DNA of 15,358 bases, taken from Clostridia bacterium (GTDB taxonomy: Bacteria > Bacillota > Clostridia > Oscillospirales > CAG-382). The notes under the pieces were generated by a model that had not been told where the DNA came from, made no database searches, and saw nothing but the letters and a program-made list of their open reading frames with translations. This document shows positions 1 to 6,115 of this stretch, piece after piece. The number at the start of each line of letters is the position of its first letter. Within the stretch, counting starts at the first letter, position 1. The position numbers and the translations under genes are program-made. The DNA is taken from NCBI GenBank assembly GCA_017397605.1, contig JAFQII010000230.1, positions 1 through 15,358 on the forward strand. Reading direction: 5' to 3'.

Positions 1-47
1 CCAACAGAGCCGCTGGCGCAAAAGTAAAGAAAACGGATGCTGTTTTT

Positions 48-947
48 ATGAAAATCAAGACACCAAAAGACAATTTGATTGCCCTGCCGATGGACATTTT
101 GCCGCGGCTCAAGGGCGCGACGGGCACGGAGCTCAAGGTTTTGCTGTACCTGTTTGCCAAAAAAGAAGCCGACACGCCCGAGCTGGCACTGCAGTTGGGC
201 ATCACCCCCGCAGAAGCGGAGGGCGCGGTCGCGTTCTGGCGCGGTGCGGGCATCATCGAGCCCGACGAATCCGCCGAAAAGAAGCCCGTTCCGTCGAGCA
301 AGGCGCTGTACAAGCTGTACGACAGCCAGACCATTGCGGAGTACCGCGAAAAAGACGCGGCGTTTTGCGCCTGCTGTGACATGGTCGCGGAGAGCTTTGG
401 CAAGCAGCTCACCAAAAACGACTACAGCGCATTGCTGTATTTGTGTGATTATGTAAACCTCCCGCCCGAAATGGTGAGCGGTATCGCGGCTTACTGCGTC
501 TCGCGCGGCAAGCGCTCGATGCAATACCTGATGAGCACCGCTTTGGGCATGTACGAGCAGGACGGCATCGACACCTACGAAAAGTTTGAGCGCCACCTCG
601 CCAAGCTGGAACAGCTCCACTCCTCGATCGACCGCGTGCGCAAGATGTGCGGCTTCGGCGACCGCGAGCTGACCAGCAAGGAACGCACGCTTCTCGACAC
701 GTGGTTTGAAAAATGGGATCTCTCGTTTGAGCTCGTACGTCTCGCGTACGAAAAAACCGTCGACACCACGGGCAAGATCAGCCTTCCTTATATGAACGGC
801 ATGCTCAAGCGCTGGTACGAAAGCGGATTTACCACCCCCGACGATGTCAAAAACAAGGACTCCAAACCCGCAGGATCGGGCGACGCGTCCTACGGCGACA
901 GCGACGCCTTCTTTGAAGCCGCGCTCAAGGCAGGGTTTGAGGAGTAG
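48..947 (+). CDS. dnaD: DnaD-family replication initiation/primosome protein
   Basis: The 299-aa product fits the DnaD family, which in low-GC Gram-positives and Clostridia helps remodel the origin and load the replicative helicase. The N-terminal ~75 residues look like a winged-helix domain (LKVLLYLF near 29-36, a second helix around 45-70). Two DnaD-like helical domains follow, at about 112-178 and 205-266. The second ends in YMNGMLKRWYESG (248-260), a variant of the conserved YxxxIxxxW signature. The tail is acidic and low in complexity. A dnaC/dnaI-like loader lies downstream on the same strand, the partnership expected of primosome genes. The start is uncertain: no good Shine-Dalgarno precedes ATG 48 and the frame stays open to the window edge, so a start outside the window is possible. 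The gene ends in TAG, which shows that TAG is a working stop here. Family assignment is firm; the exact start is not. Confidence 0.85.
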   Translation: MKIKTPKDNLIALPMDILPRLKGATGTELKVLLYLFAKKEADTPELALQLGITPAEAEGAVAFWRGAGIIEPDESAEKKPVPSSKALYKLYDSQTIAEYREKDAAFCACCDMVAESFGKQLTKNDYSALLYLCDYVNLPPEMVSGIAAYCVSRGKRSMQYLMSTALGMYEQDGIDTYEKFERHLAKLEQLHSSIDRVRKMCGFGDRELTSKERTLLDTWFEKWDLSFELVRLAYEKTVDTTGKISLPYMNGMLKRWYESGFTTPDDVKNKDSKPAGSGDASYGDSDAFFEAALKAGFEE

Positions 948-961
948 GGCGAGAGGGGACG

Positions 962-1159
962 CTTAAGAAACTTTCTTAAAAGAAAGTTTCTTAAGAATCT
1001 TCAAAGAAATTTATCGCCAAAAGCTGGCGCTTTTGGAAAAGAAACCAGATATATCCCCCCGAAAACGACAGTTTTCGGCAATAAAAGTTTTTTGGAATCC
1101 AAAACCTTTTTTTCAAAAAAGGTTTTGGCAGGGATTCTTAAGGGGCAGAGCCCCTTAAG
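962..1159. repeat. Chain of five intergenic hairpins between dnaD and the helicase-loader gene
   Basis: The 237-bp gap between the two genes is filled by consecutive perfect hairpins. They are: 962-995 (16-bp arms starting CTTAAGAAAC, 2-nt loop); 1017-1036 (CCAAAAGC, loop TGGC); 1059-1078 (CCGAAAAC, loop GACA); 1099-1128 (14-bp arms starting CCAAAACC, 2-nt loop); and 1137-1159 (CTTAAGGGGC, loop AGA). Parts recur elsewhere in the window: 969-1008 matches 9411-9450, and 1059-1093 matches the reverse complement of 15169-15203. It therefore looks like a composite of an interspersed repeat family rather than a dedicated regulator. None of the hairpins is followed by a convincing run of T, except that the stem at 1099-1128 is itself A/T-rich, so a terminator role is unproven. 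Confidence 0.8.
969..1008 (+). repeat. Dispersed 40-bp palindromic repeat, copy 1
   Basis: This 40-bp stretch (first bases AACTTTCTTAAAAGAAAGTT) recurs at 9411-9450 in the same orientation with one mismatch (T at 989, C at 9431). The palindrome AACTTTCTT/AAGAAAGTT forms its core and the rest is a conserved AT-rich tail. Both copies sit just after a stop codon and are followed by a hairpin with an 8-bp stem and a 4-nt loop. It does not resemble an insertion-sequence end with an adjacent transposase. Confidence 0.85.
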
Positions 1160-1184
1160 CCCCAACATAAGGAGAAAAAAGCCT

Positions 1185-2120
1185 ATGATCACCATCACAG
1201 AGGCATTGCATCGCAAAGACAGACAGCGCGCGGAAGCGGAAGCGAATGCTGACGCGCGGACAGCGGAGCTTTGCAAGCAGATTCCCGCACTGGCAAAGCT
1301 GGACAGAGAGCTTGCGTCCTGCGGCCCCGCGCTGGTCGCGGCGGCAGTCAGCGGCGACACGGCAACGCTTGCCGGGATCGAACAGCACAACCTCGCGCTC
1401 CAGCAGAAGAGACGCGAGCTTTTGACCTTGCACGGATTCCGTCCCGACGAGGACGCGCCCGTGTATAGCTGCGCACTTTGCTCCGACAGCGGATACGCCG
1501 ACGGCAAGCTGTGCGCCTGTGTCAAAAAAGAGCTCGCTTACGCCGCGTACACGTCCGCGGGGCTGGGCAAGGGCTTGCGCGACAAAACGTTTGACAATTT
1601 CTCCCTGCAGTATTACGAGGGCGAGGACCGCGCCAGACTGGAGAGCATTCTGGCGGGCTGCAAAAAATACGCGCAGAATTTCGGCGAGGACTCCCGCTCG
1701 GTGCTGTTTATGGGCAAAACGGGCTTGGGCAAAACGCATCTTTCGGCGGCGATCGCGGGTGCGGTCGCGGCAAAAGGCTACCGCGTGCTGTACGAAACGT
1801 CGCAAAAGCTGTTTGATACCTACGAAGCGGCACGTTTCGGCAGAAGCGACGCGCCCGACACGGACAAGTATCTGTCCTGCGACCTGCTGATCATCGACGA
1901 TTTGGGCGCGGAATGCGGCTCGCAGTACACCGCGGCAACGTTCTTCAATCTGCTCAACACGCGCTTGATCGAGGGCAAGCCGATTCTGATCAACACCAAC
2001 CTCAACCGTCCCGCGCTGGAAAAAATGTACGGTGAACGCGTGCTCTCGCGCTTGCTGGGCGAGTTCCACGTCCTGCTGTTTGCCGGCAAGGACGTAAGAA
2101 TGCAAAAGCTGTCGCAATGA
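1185..2120 (+). CDS. DnaC/DnaI-like AAA+ helicase loader
   Basis: This 311-aa ATPase probably loads the replicative DNA helicase and resembles the DnaC/DnaI/IstB class. I chose ATG 1185 because AAGGAG sits just upstream; the frame is open further up, but only through the hairpin repeat. Residues 1-90 are helical and charged. A likely zinc-binding cluster follows (C96, C99, C110, C112), as in DnaI-type N-terminal domains. The AAA+ module has a Walker A motif GKTGLGKTH (177-185), a Walker B LLIIDDLG (234-241), a sensor-1-like NTNL (270-273) and an arginine-finger-like YGERVLSRL (282-290). It lies downstream of dnaD, and its stop overlaps the start of rnhA (ATGA), suggesting translational coupling. 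An IstB-type transposition ATPase is the alternative; the cysteine cluster and the dnaD neighbour argue against it. Confidence 0.88.
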   Translation: MITITEALHRKDRQRAEAEANADARTAELCKQIPALAKLDRELASCGPALVAAAVSGDTATLAGIEQHNLALQQKRRELLTLHGFRPDEDAPVYSCALCSDSGYADGKLCACVKKELAYAAYTSAGLGKGLRDKTFDNFSLQYYEGEDRARLESILAGCKKYAQNFGEDSRSVLFMGKTGLGKTHLSAAIAGAVAAKGYRVLYETSQKLFDTYEAARFGRSDAPDTDKYLSCDLLIIDDLGAECGSQYTAATFFNLLNTRLIEGKPILINTNLNRPALEKMYGERVLSRLLGEFHVLLFAGKDVRMQKLSQ

Positions 2121-2557
2121 GTATGAAAGAAGTTTATCTCTACACCGACGGGGCGTGCAGCGGCAACCCCGGCCCGGGCGGTTACGGTGCAATTCTGGTG
2201 TACGGCAAAACAGAAAAAGAGCTCTCGGGCGGTGACGGGCAGACGACCAACAACCGCATGGAGCTGATGGGCGCGATCGTCGGACTGGAAGCACTCAAGG
2301 AGCCCTGCCGCGTCGTTCTGACAAGCGACTCCAGGTACCTCGTCGACGCGATCGAAAAAGGCTGGCTGGCAAGCTGGCAAAAACGCGGCTGGAAAAAAGC
2401 CGACGGCAAGCCCGCGCTGAATGTGGATCTGTGGCAACGGCTGCAAAAACAGCTCGACCGCCACGAGGTTACGTTTTGCTGGATCAGAGGACACAACGGA
2501 CACCCGTACAACGAACGCTGCGATCAGCTTGCGGTCGCACAGCGAGACGCACAGTGA
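2117..2557 (+). CDS. rnhA: Ribonuclease HI
   Basis: This 146-aa enzyme cuts the RNA strand of RNA-DNA hybrids in the cytoplasm, such as primers, R-loops and misincorporated ribonucleotides. All hallmark residues are present: [18 protein letters not shown] at the N-terminus with D11, [10 protein letters not shown] with E49, [11 protein letters not shown] with D71, then H126 in GHNGH and D136 in NERCDQLA. Length is normal for bacterial RNase HI. The ATG at 2117 overlaps the preceding stop by 4 bp; a second ATG at 2123 (MKEV) is an equally plausible start two codons later. The Shine-Dalgarno is weak, consistent with translation coupled to the loader gene. Its place beside dnaD and dnaC-like genes gives a replication-themed operon. 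Confidence 0.95.
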   Translation: MSMKEVYLYTDGACSGNPGPGGYGAILVYGKTEKELSGGDGQTTNNRMELMGAIVGLEALKEPCRVVLTSDSRYLVDAIEKGWLASWQKRGWKKADGKPALNVDLWQRLQKQLDRHEVTFCWIRGHNGHPYNERCDQLAVAQRDAQ

Positions 2558-2564
2558 GGTTTTT

Positions 2565-3266
2565 ATGAAAACGGTTCTCATCACCGGAGCGACGGGCGGA
2601 ATCGGCGAGGCGGCGGCACGCGCGTTCTCGCTTGTAGGCTACCGCGTCGTGATCCATTACAACCAAAATGAACAAAAGGCTCGAGAGCTCGCAAACGAGC
2701 TTCCGAACGCCGTCACGTTTCAAGCCGATCTCTCCGACCGCGCGCAGGTGGAGTCGCTCGCAAACGCGTTCCCCGAGACGGACGTGCTGGTCAACAACGC
2801 GGCGGTCGATCTGTTTGCGCTGTTTGACTTGGTGACGGAAGAGCAGGAGCGGCAGCTGTACAATATCAACCTGCACGCGCCCTTGCTGTTGTCCCGCCGT
2901 CTCTTGCGCGGCATGCTGTCCAGACAAAGCGGATGCATCTTAAACGTTTCGTCCATGTTCGGCGAGACGGGCGGAAGCTGTGAGGTGGATTACTCCGTGA
3001 CCAAAGCGGCGCTGATCGGACTGACCAAGGCGCTTGCCAAGGAAGTCGGCACCGCGGGCGTGCGCGTCAACTGCGTCTGCCCCGGCGTGATCAACACGCG
3101 CATGAACGACCGTTTGACCGTCGACGAGGCGGAAGCGCTGACGGAAAGCATTGCGCTCGACCGTTTCGGCACACCCGAGGAAGTCGCGGACGCGCTCGTC
3201 TTTCTCGCCTCCGACAAGGCGTCCTACATCACGGGCGCGGTACTGGACGTCAACGGCGGAATTTGA
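2565..3266 (+). CDS. SDR-family reductase, probably EF-P 5-aminopentanone reductase (YmfI-like)
   Basis: This 233-aa NAD(P)-dependent short-chain dehydrogenase starts at ATG 2565, preceded by GTGAGG and 7 bp after the rnhA stop. It has the cofactor motif TGATGGIG (7-14), NNAA (77-80), catalytic serine in NVSS (127-130) and Y143/K147 in YSVTK. The C-terminal half (GGSCEVDYS, VNCVCPGVINTRMN, ASYITGAVLDVNGG) closely resembles YmfI-type proteins, which reduce the 5-aminopentanone group on elongation factor P in Bacillus. That assignment is from remembered family features; FabG (3-oxoacyl-ACP reductase) is the main alternative. No fatty-acid synthesis genes are nearby. It is the last gene of the dnaD-side operon, and a terminator follows within 20 bp. 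Confidence 0.8.
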   Translation: MKTVLITGATGGIGEAAARAFSLVGYRVVIHYNQNEQKARELANELPNAVTFQADLSDRAQVESLANAFPETDVLVNNAAVDLFALFDLVTEEQERQLYNINLHAPLLLSRRLLRGMLSRQSGCILNVSSMFGETGGSCEVDYSVTKAALIGLTKALAKEVGTAGVRVNCVCPGVINTRMNDRLTVDEAEALTESIALDRFGTPEEVADALVFLASDKASYITGAVLDVNGGI

Positions 3267-3285
3267 GTAAAAACAGTCAAAGAGA

Positions 3286-3319
3286 AACCCCGACAAGGTC
3301 TTGTCGGGGTTCGTTTTTT
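3286..3319 (+). terminator. Intrinsic terminator, probably bidirectional
   Basis: An 11-bp perfect stem (AACCCCGACAA with TTGTCGGGGTT, loop GGTC) is followed by six T residues at 3314-3319 on the plus strand. It lies between two convergent genes. The A-rich run upstream (3267-3287) gives a weaker T-rich tract on the minus strand, so it can plausibly end both transcripts. Confidence 0.9.
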
Positions 3320-4061
3320 ATTCCTCTGTGATCGGGACAAACTCCAGCTTGGTCACGTCTTCAAACAAAATTTCTCCCGTTTGCGTAAAGCCGCCCTCCG
3401 TTAATTTGAATACCGCTCTGCTGATCCCGAGCGTCTGTCCGTCCTCGGACAGAACAAAGCTGATGTCCGTATCCCAAAACGCGTCGTCAAAATAATCGCT
3501 CACGGCCCCCGTCTCAAGGTCAAGCATGCCGAGATGCGAGCGGTGTATGCCGCTTCCCCACGAGTAGGCAAAATACAGCACGTTCGTGTCTTTGCTGTAC
3601 GCAAATCCCGTCACGCCAAAGCCGCCAAACGCGTATCCGATCGGAACGACCTTTCCGCCGCAAAGGACAAAGGTTGCGCTGTCAAGCCCCGAGCGGGGTT
3701 TCCAATCAAAGCGGTAGATCTCACAGATGCCCTGCAAGTCATCCGGCGTCACGTCGCTCAAGTGTGTCAGGATATCGGGAACGTTTTGTTTGATTTTGCC
3801 GTAGTTCTCATACGCATCATACAACATGCATTCGATCGCAGGCAAGTCGATTTCTCTGCCCGTCGGTTCGACGGGATACACGGCAAAAGCGTCCTGCAAA
3901 GCGTCGGATGTTTCGGCAGATGATTCGGCAAACGGTTCAGTCGACGGAATGCTCGATGCGTCGGCGGAAATCGGGCCGCTTTGCTCCTCACGGGGCGTTC
4001 CGCACCCGTGCAGACAGAGCAACACGGCGAAGCAAAGCAACAGACACAGTCTTTTTTTCAC
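3318..4061 (-). CDS. Uncharacterised lipoprotein
   Basis: The 247-aa product starts at a GTG (4061) preceded by an AAGGAG site. Its signal peptide is KKR followed by a hydrophobic stretch and lipobox LHGC, with the lipidated cysteine at residue 20. A Ser/Glu/Ala-rich linker (about 24-55) tethers the folded part. The C-terminal half has repeated beta-strand patterns (for example TFVLCGGKVVPIGYAFGG and FVLSEDGQTLGISRAVFKL) suggestive of a few beta-propeller-like blades, but I do not recognise the family. It lies 24 bp downstream of the 442-aa membrane protein gene and closes the minus-strand operon, sharing the terminator with the convergent SDR gene. The product is likely attached to the outer face of the cytoplasmic membrane. 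Confidence 0.75.
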   Translation of the reverse strand: MKKRLCLLLCFAVLLCLHGCGTPREEQSGPISADASSIPSTEPFAESSAETSDALQDAFAVYPVEPTGREIDLPAIECMLYDAYENYGKIKQNVPDILTHLSDVTPDDLQGICEIYRFDWKPRSGLDSATFVLCGGKVVPIGYAFGGFGVTGFAYSKDTNVLYFAYSWGSGIHRSHLGMLDLETGAVSDYFDDAFWDTDISFVLSEDGQTLGISRAVFKLTEGGFTQTGEILFEDVTKLEFVPITEE

Positions 4062-4085
4062 AAACGGTCACTCCTTATTCGGTAT

Positions 4086-5414
4086 TTATGCGCGCATGTT
4101 GCGCTTGGACGAAAGGTTGAAATACAGCACGATCGGGATCGCAACCAGCGACAGCAATGCAGACAGCGCCACAGAGCTATCCGTAAACAAATTGGCAGAG
4201 AACAGCGTCAGCAGGATCGGAACGATCTGCTCGTTGATGCTTTTTTTGAAAATAAACGCCGTGTCGCGGTCGATCTTGACGGAAGACGACAGATCCAATA
4301 CGCCGAGCCGCTTGCGGATATGCGCGGGAATGCCGACCGCCAGATCGGGCGAGATCGGCAGGTTTGTCTCGGCAAACGCTTCCTCGTCCCCCAGCTCCAG
4401 CACGCGGCAACTGATTTTTTTGTTTTTGTATTGCAAGATCACCTTGTCCATCTCGTCGATGCCGAGCAAATTCATGTTAGAGCGCGTCATGCGGACGATG
4501 TCAAGCCCCTCGTCGATGGCATACGGTCTGCGTCCGACCAGCGAGATCGTGCTCTTGCCCACATAAAAATCGCACAGCCTCTGCACGCGGCTCTTGCCGT
4601 GAAACAGCACCGACGCAGGAATCGGAATGATACGGATCTCCCCCGCAAGATGGCGCGAAAGGATCTTTTTCGCCTTGGTTTTTTGGGCGAAGGACGCGTT
4701 TTTGTCCAAAAAGCGGTCGCCCGCCGTGTACAGCTCGCAAAGCGTCTTGTAGTCCTCGCCGTCGCGGTCGATCTGTTCTTCCAAAACGCTCCATTGCTCG
4801 TCCGAGAGGTATTGCGGCAGCTCCAGCCCCAGACAAATACGTTGCTTGCGGCTCAGACGCACCGTGCCCGCGGGGAGCGAGTCGTCTACAAAGATATGCG
4901 TCTTTTTGATAATGATGCAGTCGTGCGTGGCGGTATTGTACACCTCAAAAAAGCGGTACGGCTGTTTTTGCAATTCGCACAGCACGCCGTCGGCGTCCGC
5001 GCGCGAGATGACCAAATCGCTCTCGCGGATATGGTCGATCTTTTGCGGGTAGACCCGTCCAAACGCAAGGTCCTTGTACCGACACAAATAGATATTCTTG
5101 CAACACGGCAGATCCAGAATCTCCCCAAGATACGACGTGGCGACAAAATCCGCGTCTCCGATCGTCTCGTGCACTTTCAGCGTCACGTCGACATGCTCGC
5201 CCGTGTCGCAATTGAGCAGCAACAGCTTTTCTTTGTGGTACGCCTGCCAAACGGCGCGTGACACGCCGATAGTGTTGAGCTTATCGGACGCGGTAAAGCG
5301 CTGATCGACAAAGGTCATTTTTTTGACCGTATCAAACAGATCGTGCTGTGCTTTTTTATGCTTGAATATGATATGCCCGTTTTGAAGGCAAAACAGCGAT
5401 GGATTCTGTTTCAT
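4086..5414 (-). CDS. Uncharacterised membrane-anchored protein with Cdc48-N/VAT-N-like double-psi-barrel signatures
   Basis: The 442-aa product starts at ATG 5414 with a strong GGGAGGAG site. I know no function for it. Around 307-384 two half-repeats appear, VRMTRSNMNLLGIDEMDKVIL and, about 50 residues later, IPAHIRKRLGVLDLSSSVKI. They have the alternating basic/hydrophobic pattern of the double-psi beta-barrel in Cdc48/p97 and VAT N-domains. Similar but weaker patterns lie at 43-114 (IGVSRAVW, ATSYLGEI) and 185-199 (VRLSRKQRICLGL), so the protein may hold several such barrels. There is no ATPase motif. The C-terminus carries two probable transmembrane helices (about 397-411 and 414-433) and a basic tail, so the bulk should face the cytoplasm. 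Its start overlaps the stop of the upstream amidohydrolase-like gene (ATGA), implying coupled translation. Confidence 0.72.
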   Translation of the reverse strand: MKQNPSLFCLQNGHIIFKHKKAQHDLFDTVKKMTFVDQRFTASDKLNTIGVSRAVWQAYHKEKLLLLNCDTGEHVDVTLKVHETIGDADFVATSYLGEILDLPCCKNIYLCRYKDLAFGRVYPQKIDHIRESDLVISRADADGVLCELQKQPYRFFEVYNTATHDCIIIKKTHIFVDDSLPAGTVRLSRKQRICLGLELPQYLSDEQWSVLEEQIDRDGEDYKTLCELYTAGDRFLDKNASFAQKTKAKKILSRHLAGEIRIIPIPASVLFHGKSRVQRLCDFYVGKSTISLVGRRPYAIDEGLDIVRMTRSNMNLLGIDEMDKVILQYKNKKISCRVLELGDEEAFAETNLPISPDLAVGIPAHIRKRLGVLDLSSSVKIDRDTAFIFKKSINEQIVPILLTLFSANLFTDSSVALSALLSLVAIPIVLYFNLSSKRNMRA

Positions 5415-6064
5415 TTCCGCTCCTCCCGCAACATCTGCGACAGCTTTGTTACCAATTCTGCCAGCGCATCGTACACGTCCTTTGCGCGCGCGGCTTCCGA
5501 GGACGGCCACAACAGCAGGGAATGCATTTCGATCTGCATACACGGAATTCCGCACGCGGTCGAAATGTACGAAGAAACGGTGTTGGGGCATGCCGCCGCA
5601 AACGGCGTGTCGATCAAAATTTTGCCGATGTTTCGGGTCTCAAAGACCTCGACCGCCGCATCAATCTGCCTTTGGTCGGAGACGTTTTTGTACCTTCCCG
5701 TACCGATGTTGATCTGCACGTCGCGCGTGCGCGCCAGCTGGTGCAAATCGAGGACAAATCTGATGCCGTTTTGCCTGACGTAATCTGCCAACGCTTGCTT
5801 GTACGGGGACTCCATATCATAATTGGCGTCGTCTCCGCAGTTTTTGGTCTTGTAGATCACGGGACAGCCGAGGCTGTCGTGCAGCATCCTTGCCAGCACG
5901 CCCGTTTGCGGCTCGGCATATTTGATATTGCCGTTTCGCGTCTGCTACACGCTGTGCGGTGCGGAAATCATCACGCAGCCCGTTCCGTGCAAAAGCTCAA
6001 ATGACGCATCGTGTTCTTCGGCAAAAAACGTCTCGTATTTTTGAAATGTATTGAGGTCAAACAT
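5411..6064 (-). pseudogene. N-formylglutamate-amidohydrolase-like gene interrupted by an amber codon
   Basis: Reading from ATG 6064, which follows an excellent AAAGGAGG site, gives 39 codons and then an in-frame TAG (5945-5947, codon 40). The same frame then runs without interruption to TGA at 5411. The first part ends in SAPHSV and the frame resumes with QTRNGNIKYAEPQTG, VLDLHQLARTRD and CMQIEMHS. These are the metal-binding/catalytic landmarks of the N-formylglutamate amidohydrolase superfamily, about 217 codons in all. Because the PH motif lies before the stop and the DLH and EMH motifs after it, neither fragment could be active alone. Reinitiation at GTG 5899 would give 162 aa without the PH motif. 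A recent nonsense mutation, a sequencing error or amber readthrough are the options. The 3' end overlaps the next gene by ATGA. Confidence 0.75.
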
Positions 6065-6089
6065 AGCCCGTCCTCCTTTGCAGAGTTTG

Positions 6090-6102
6090 GGGGCAGAGCC
6101 CC
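6090..6102. repeat. Short GGGGC-AGA-GCCCC hairpin in an intercistronic gap
   Basis: A 5-bp stem with an AGA loop sits in the 51-bp gap between the ABC transporter stop and the start of the amidohydrolase-like gene. The same core, including the loop, occurs at 1142-1154 inside a longer 10-bp stem (1137-1159). It is probably a trace of the same interspersed repeat family. Without a T-tract it is unlikely to terminate transcription, but it could modulate the operon mRNA. Confidence 0.5.
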
Positions 6103-6115
6103 GATCCATTTGCCG

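Noticed and set aside
1..27. Eight-codon tail of a possible upstream gene ending in TAA
   Set aside because: Frame 1 gives PTEPLAQK and a stop, but eight codons without context cannot be told from chance, and the dnaD frame is also open through this stretch.
962..995. The long AAGAAAGTTTCTT palindrome as an insertion-sequence terminal repeat
   Set aside because: There is no transposase, no second end at a matching distance and no target duplication. The second copy at 9411 is in the same orientation and about 8.4 kb away across ordinary chromosomal genes.
1155..2294. Minus-strand open frame of 379 codons
   Set aside because: It is the antisense shadow of the helicase-loader gene, which carries clear AAA+ motifs.
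3981..5261. Plus-strand open frame of 426 codons
   Set aside because: It is antisense to the 442-aa membrane protein and lipoprotein genes, which have strong ribosome-binding sites, signal and membrane segments. Its product is Arg/Gln/His-rich low-complexity sequence typical of a GC-rich shadow frame.
5945..5947. Genome-wide recoding of TAG, or pyrrolysine insertion, to explain the amber codon
   Set aside because: The dnaD gene in this window ends in TAG exactly where a normal protein end is expected, and no pyl genes or suppressor tRNA are visible here. A local mutation or error is simpler.
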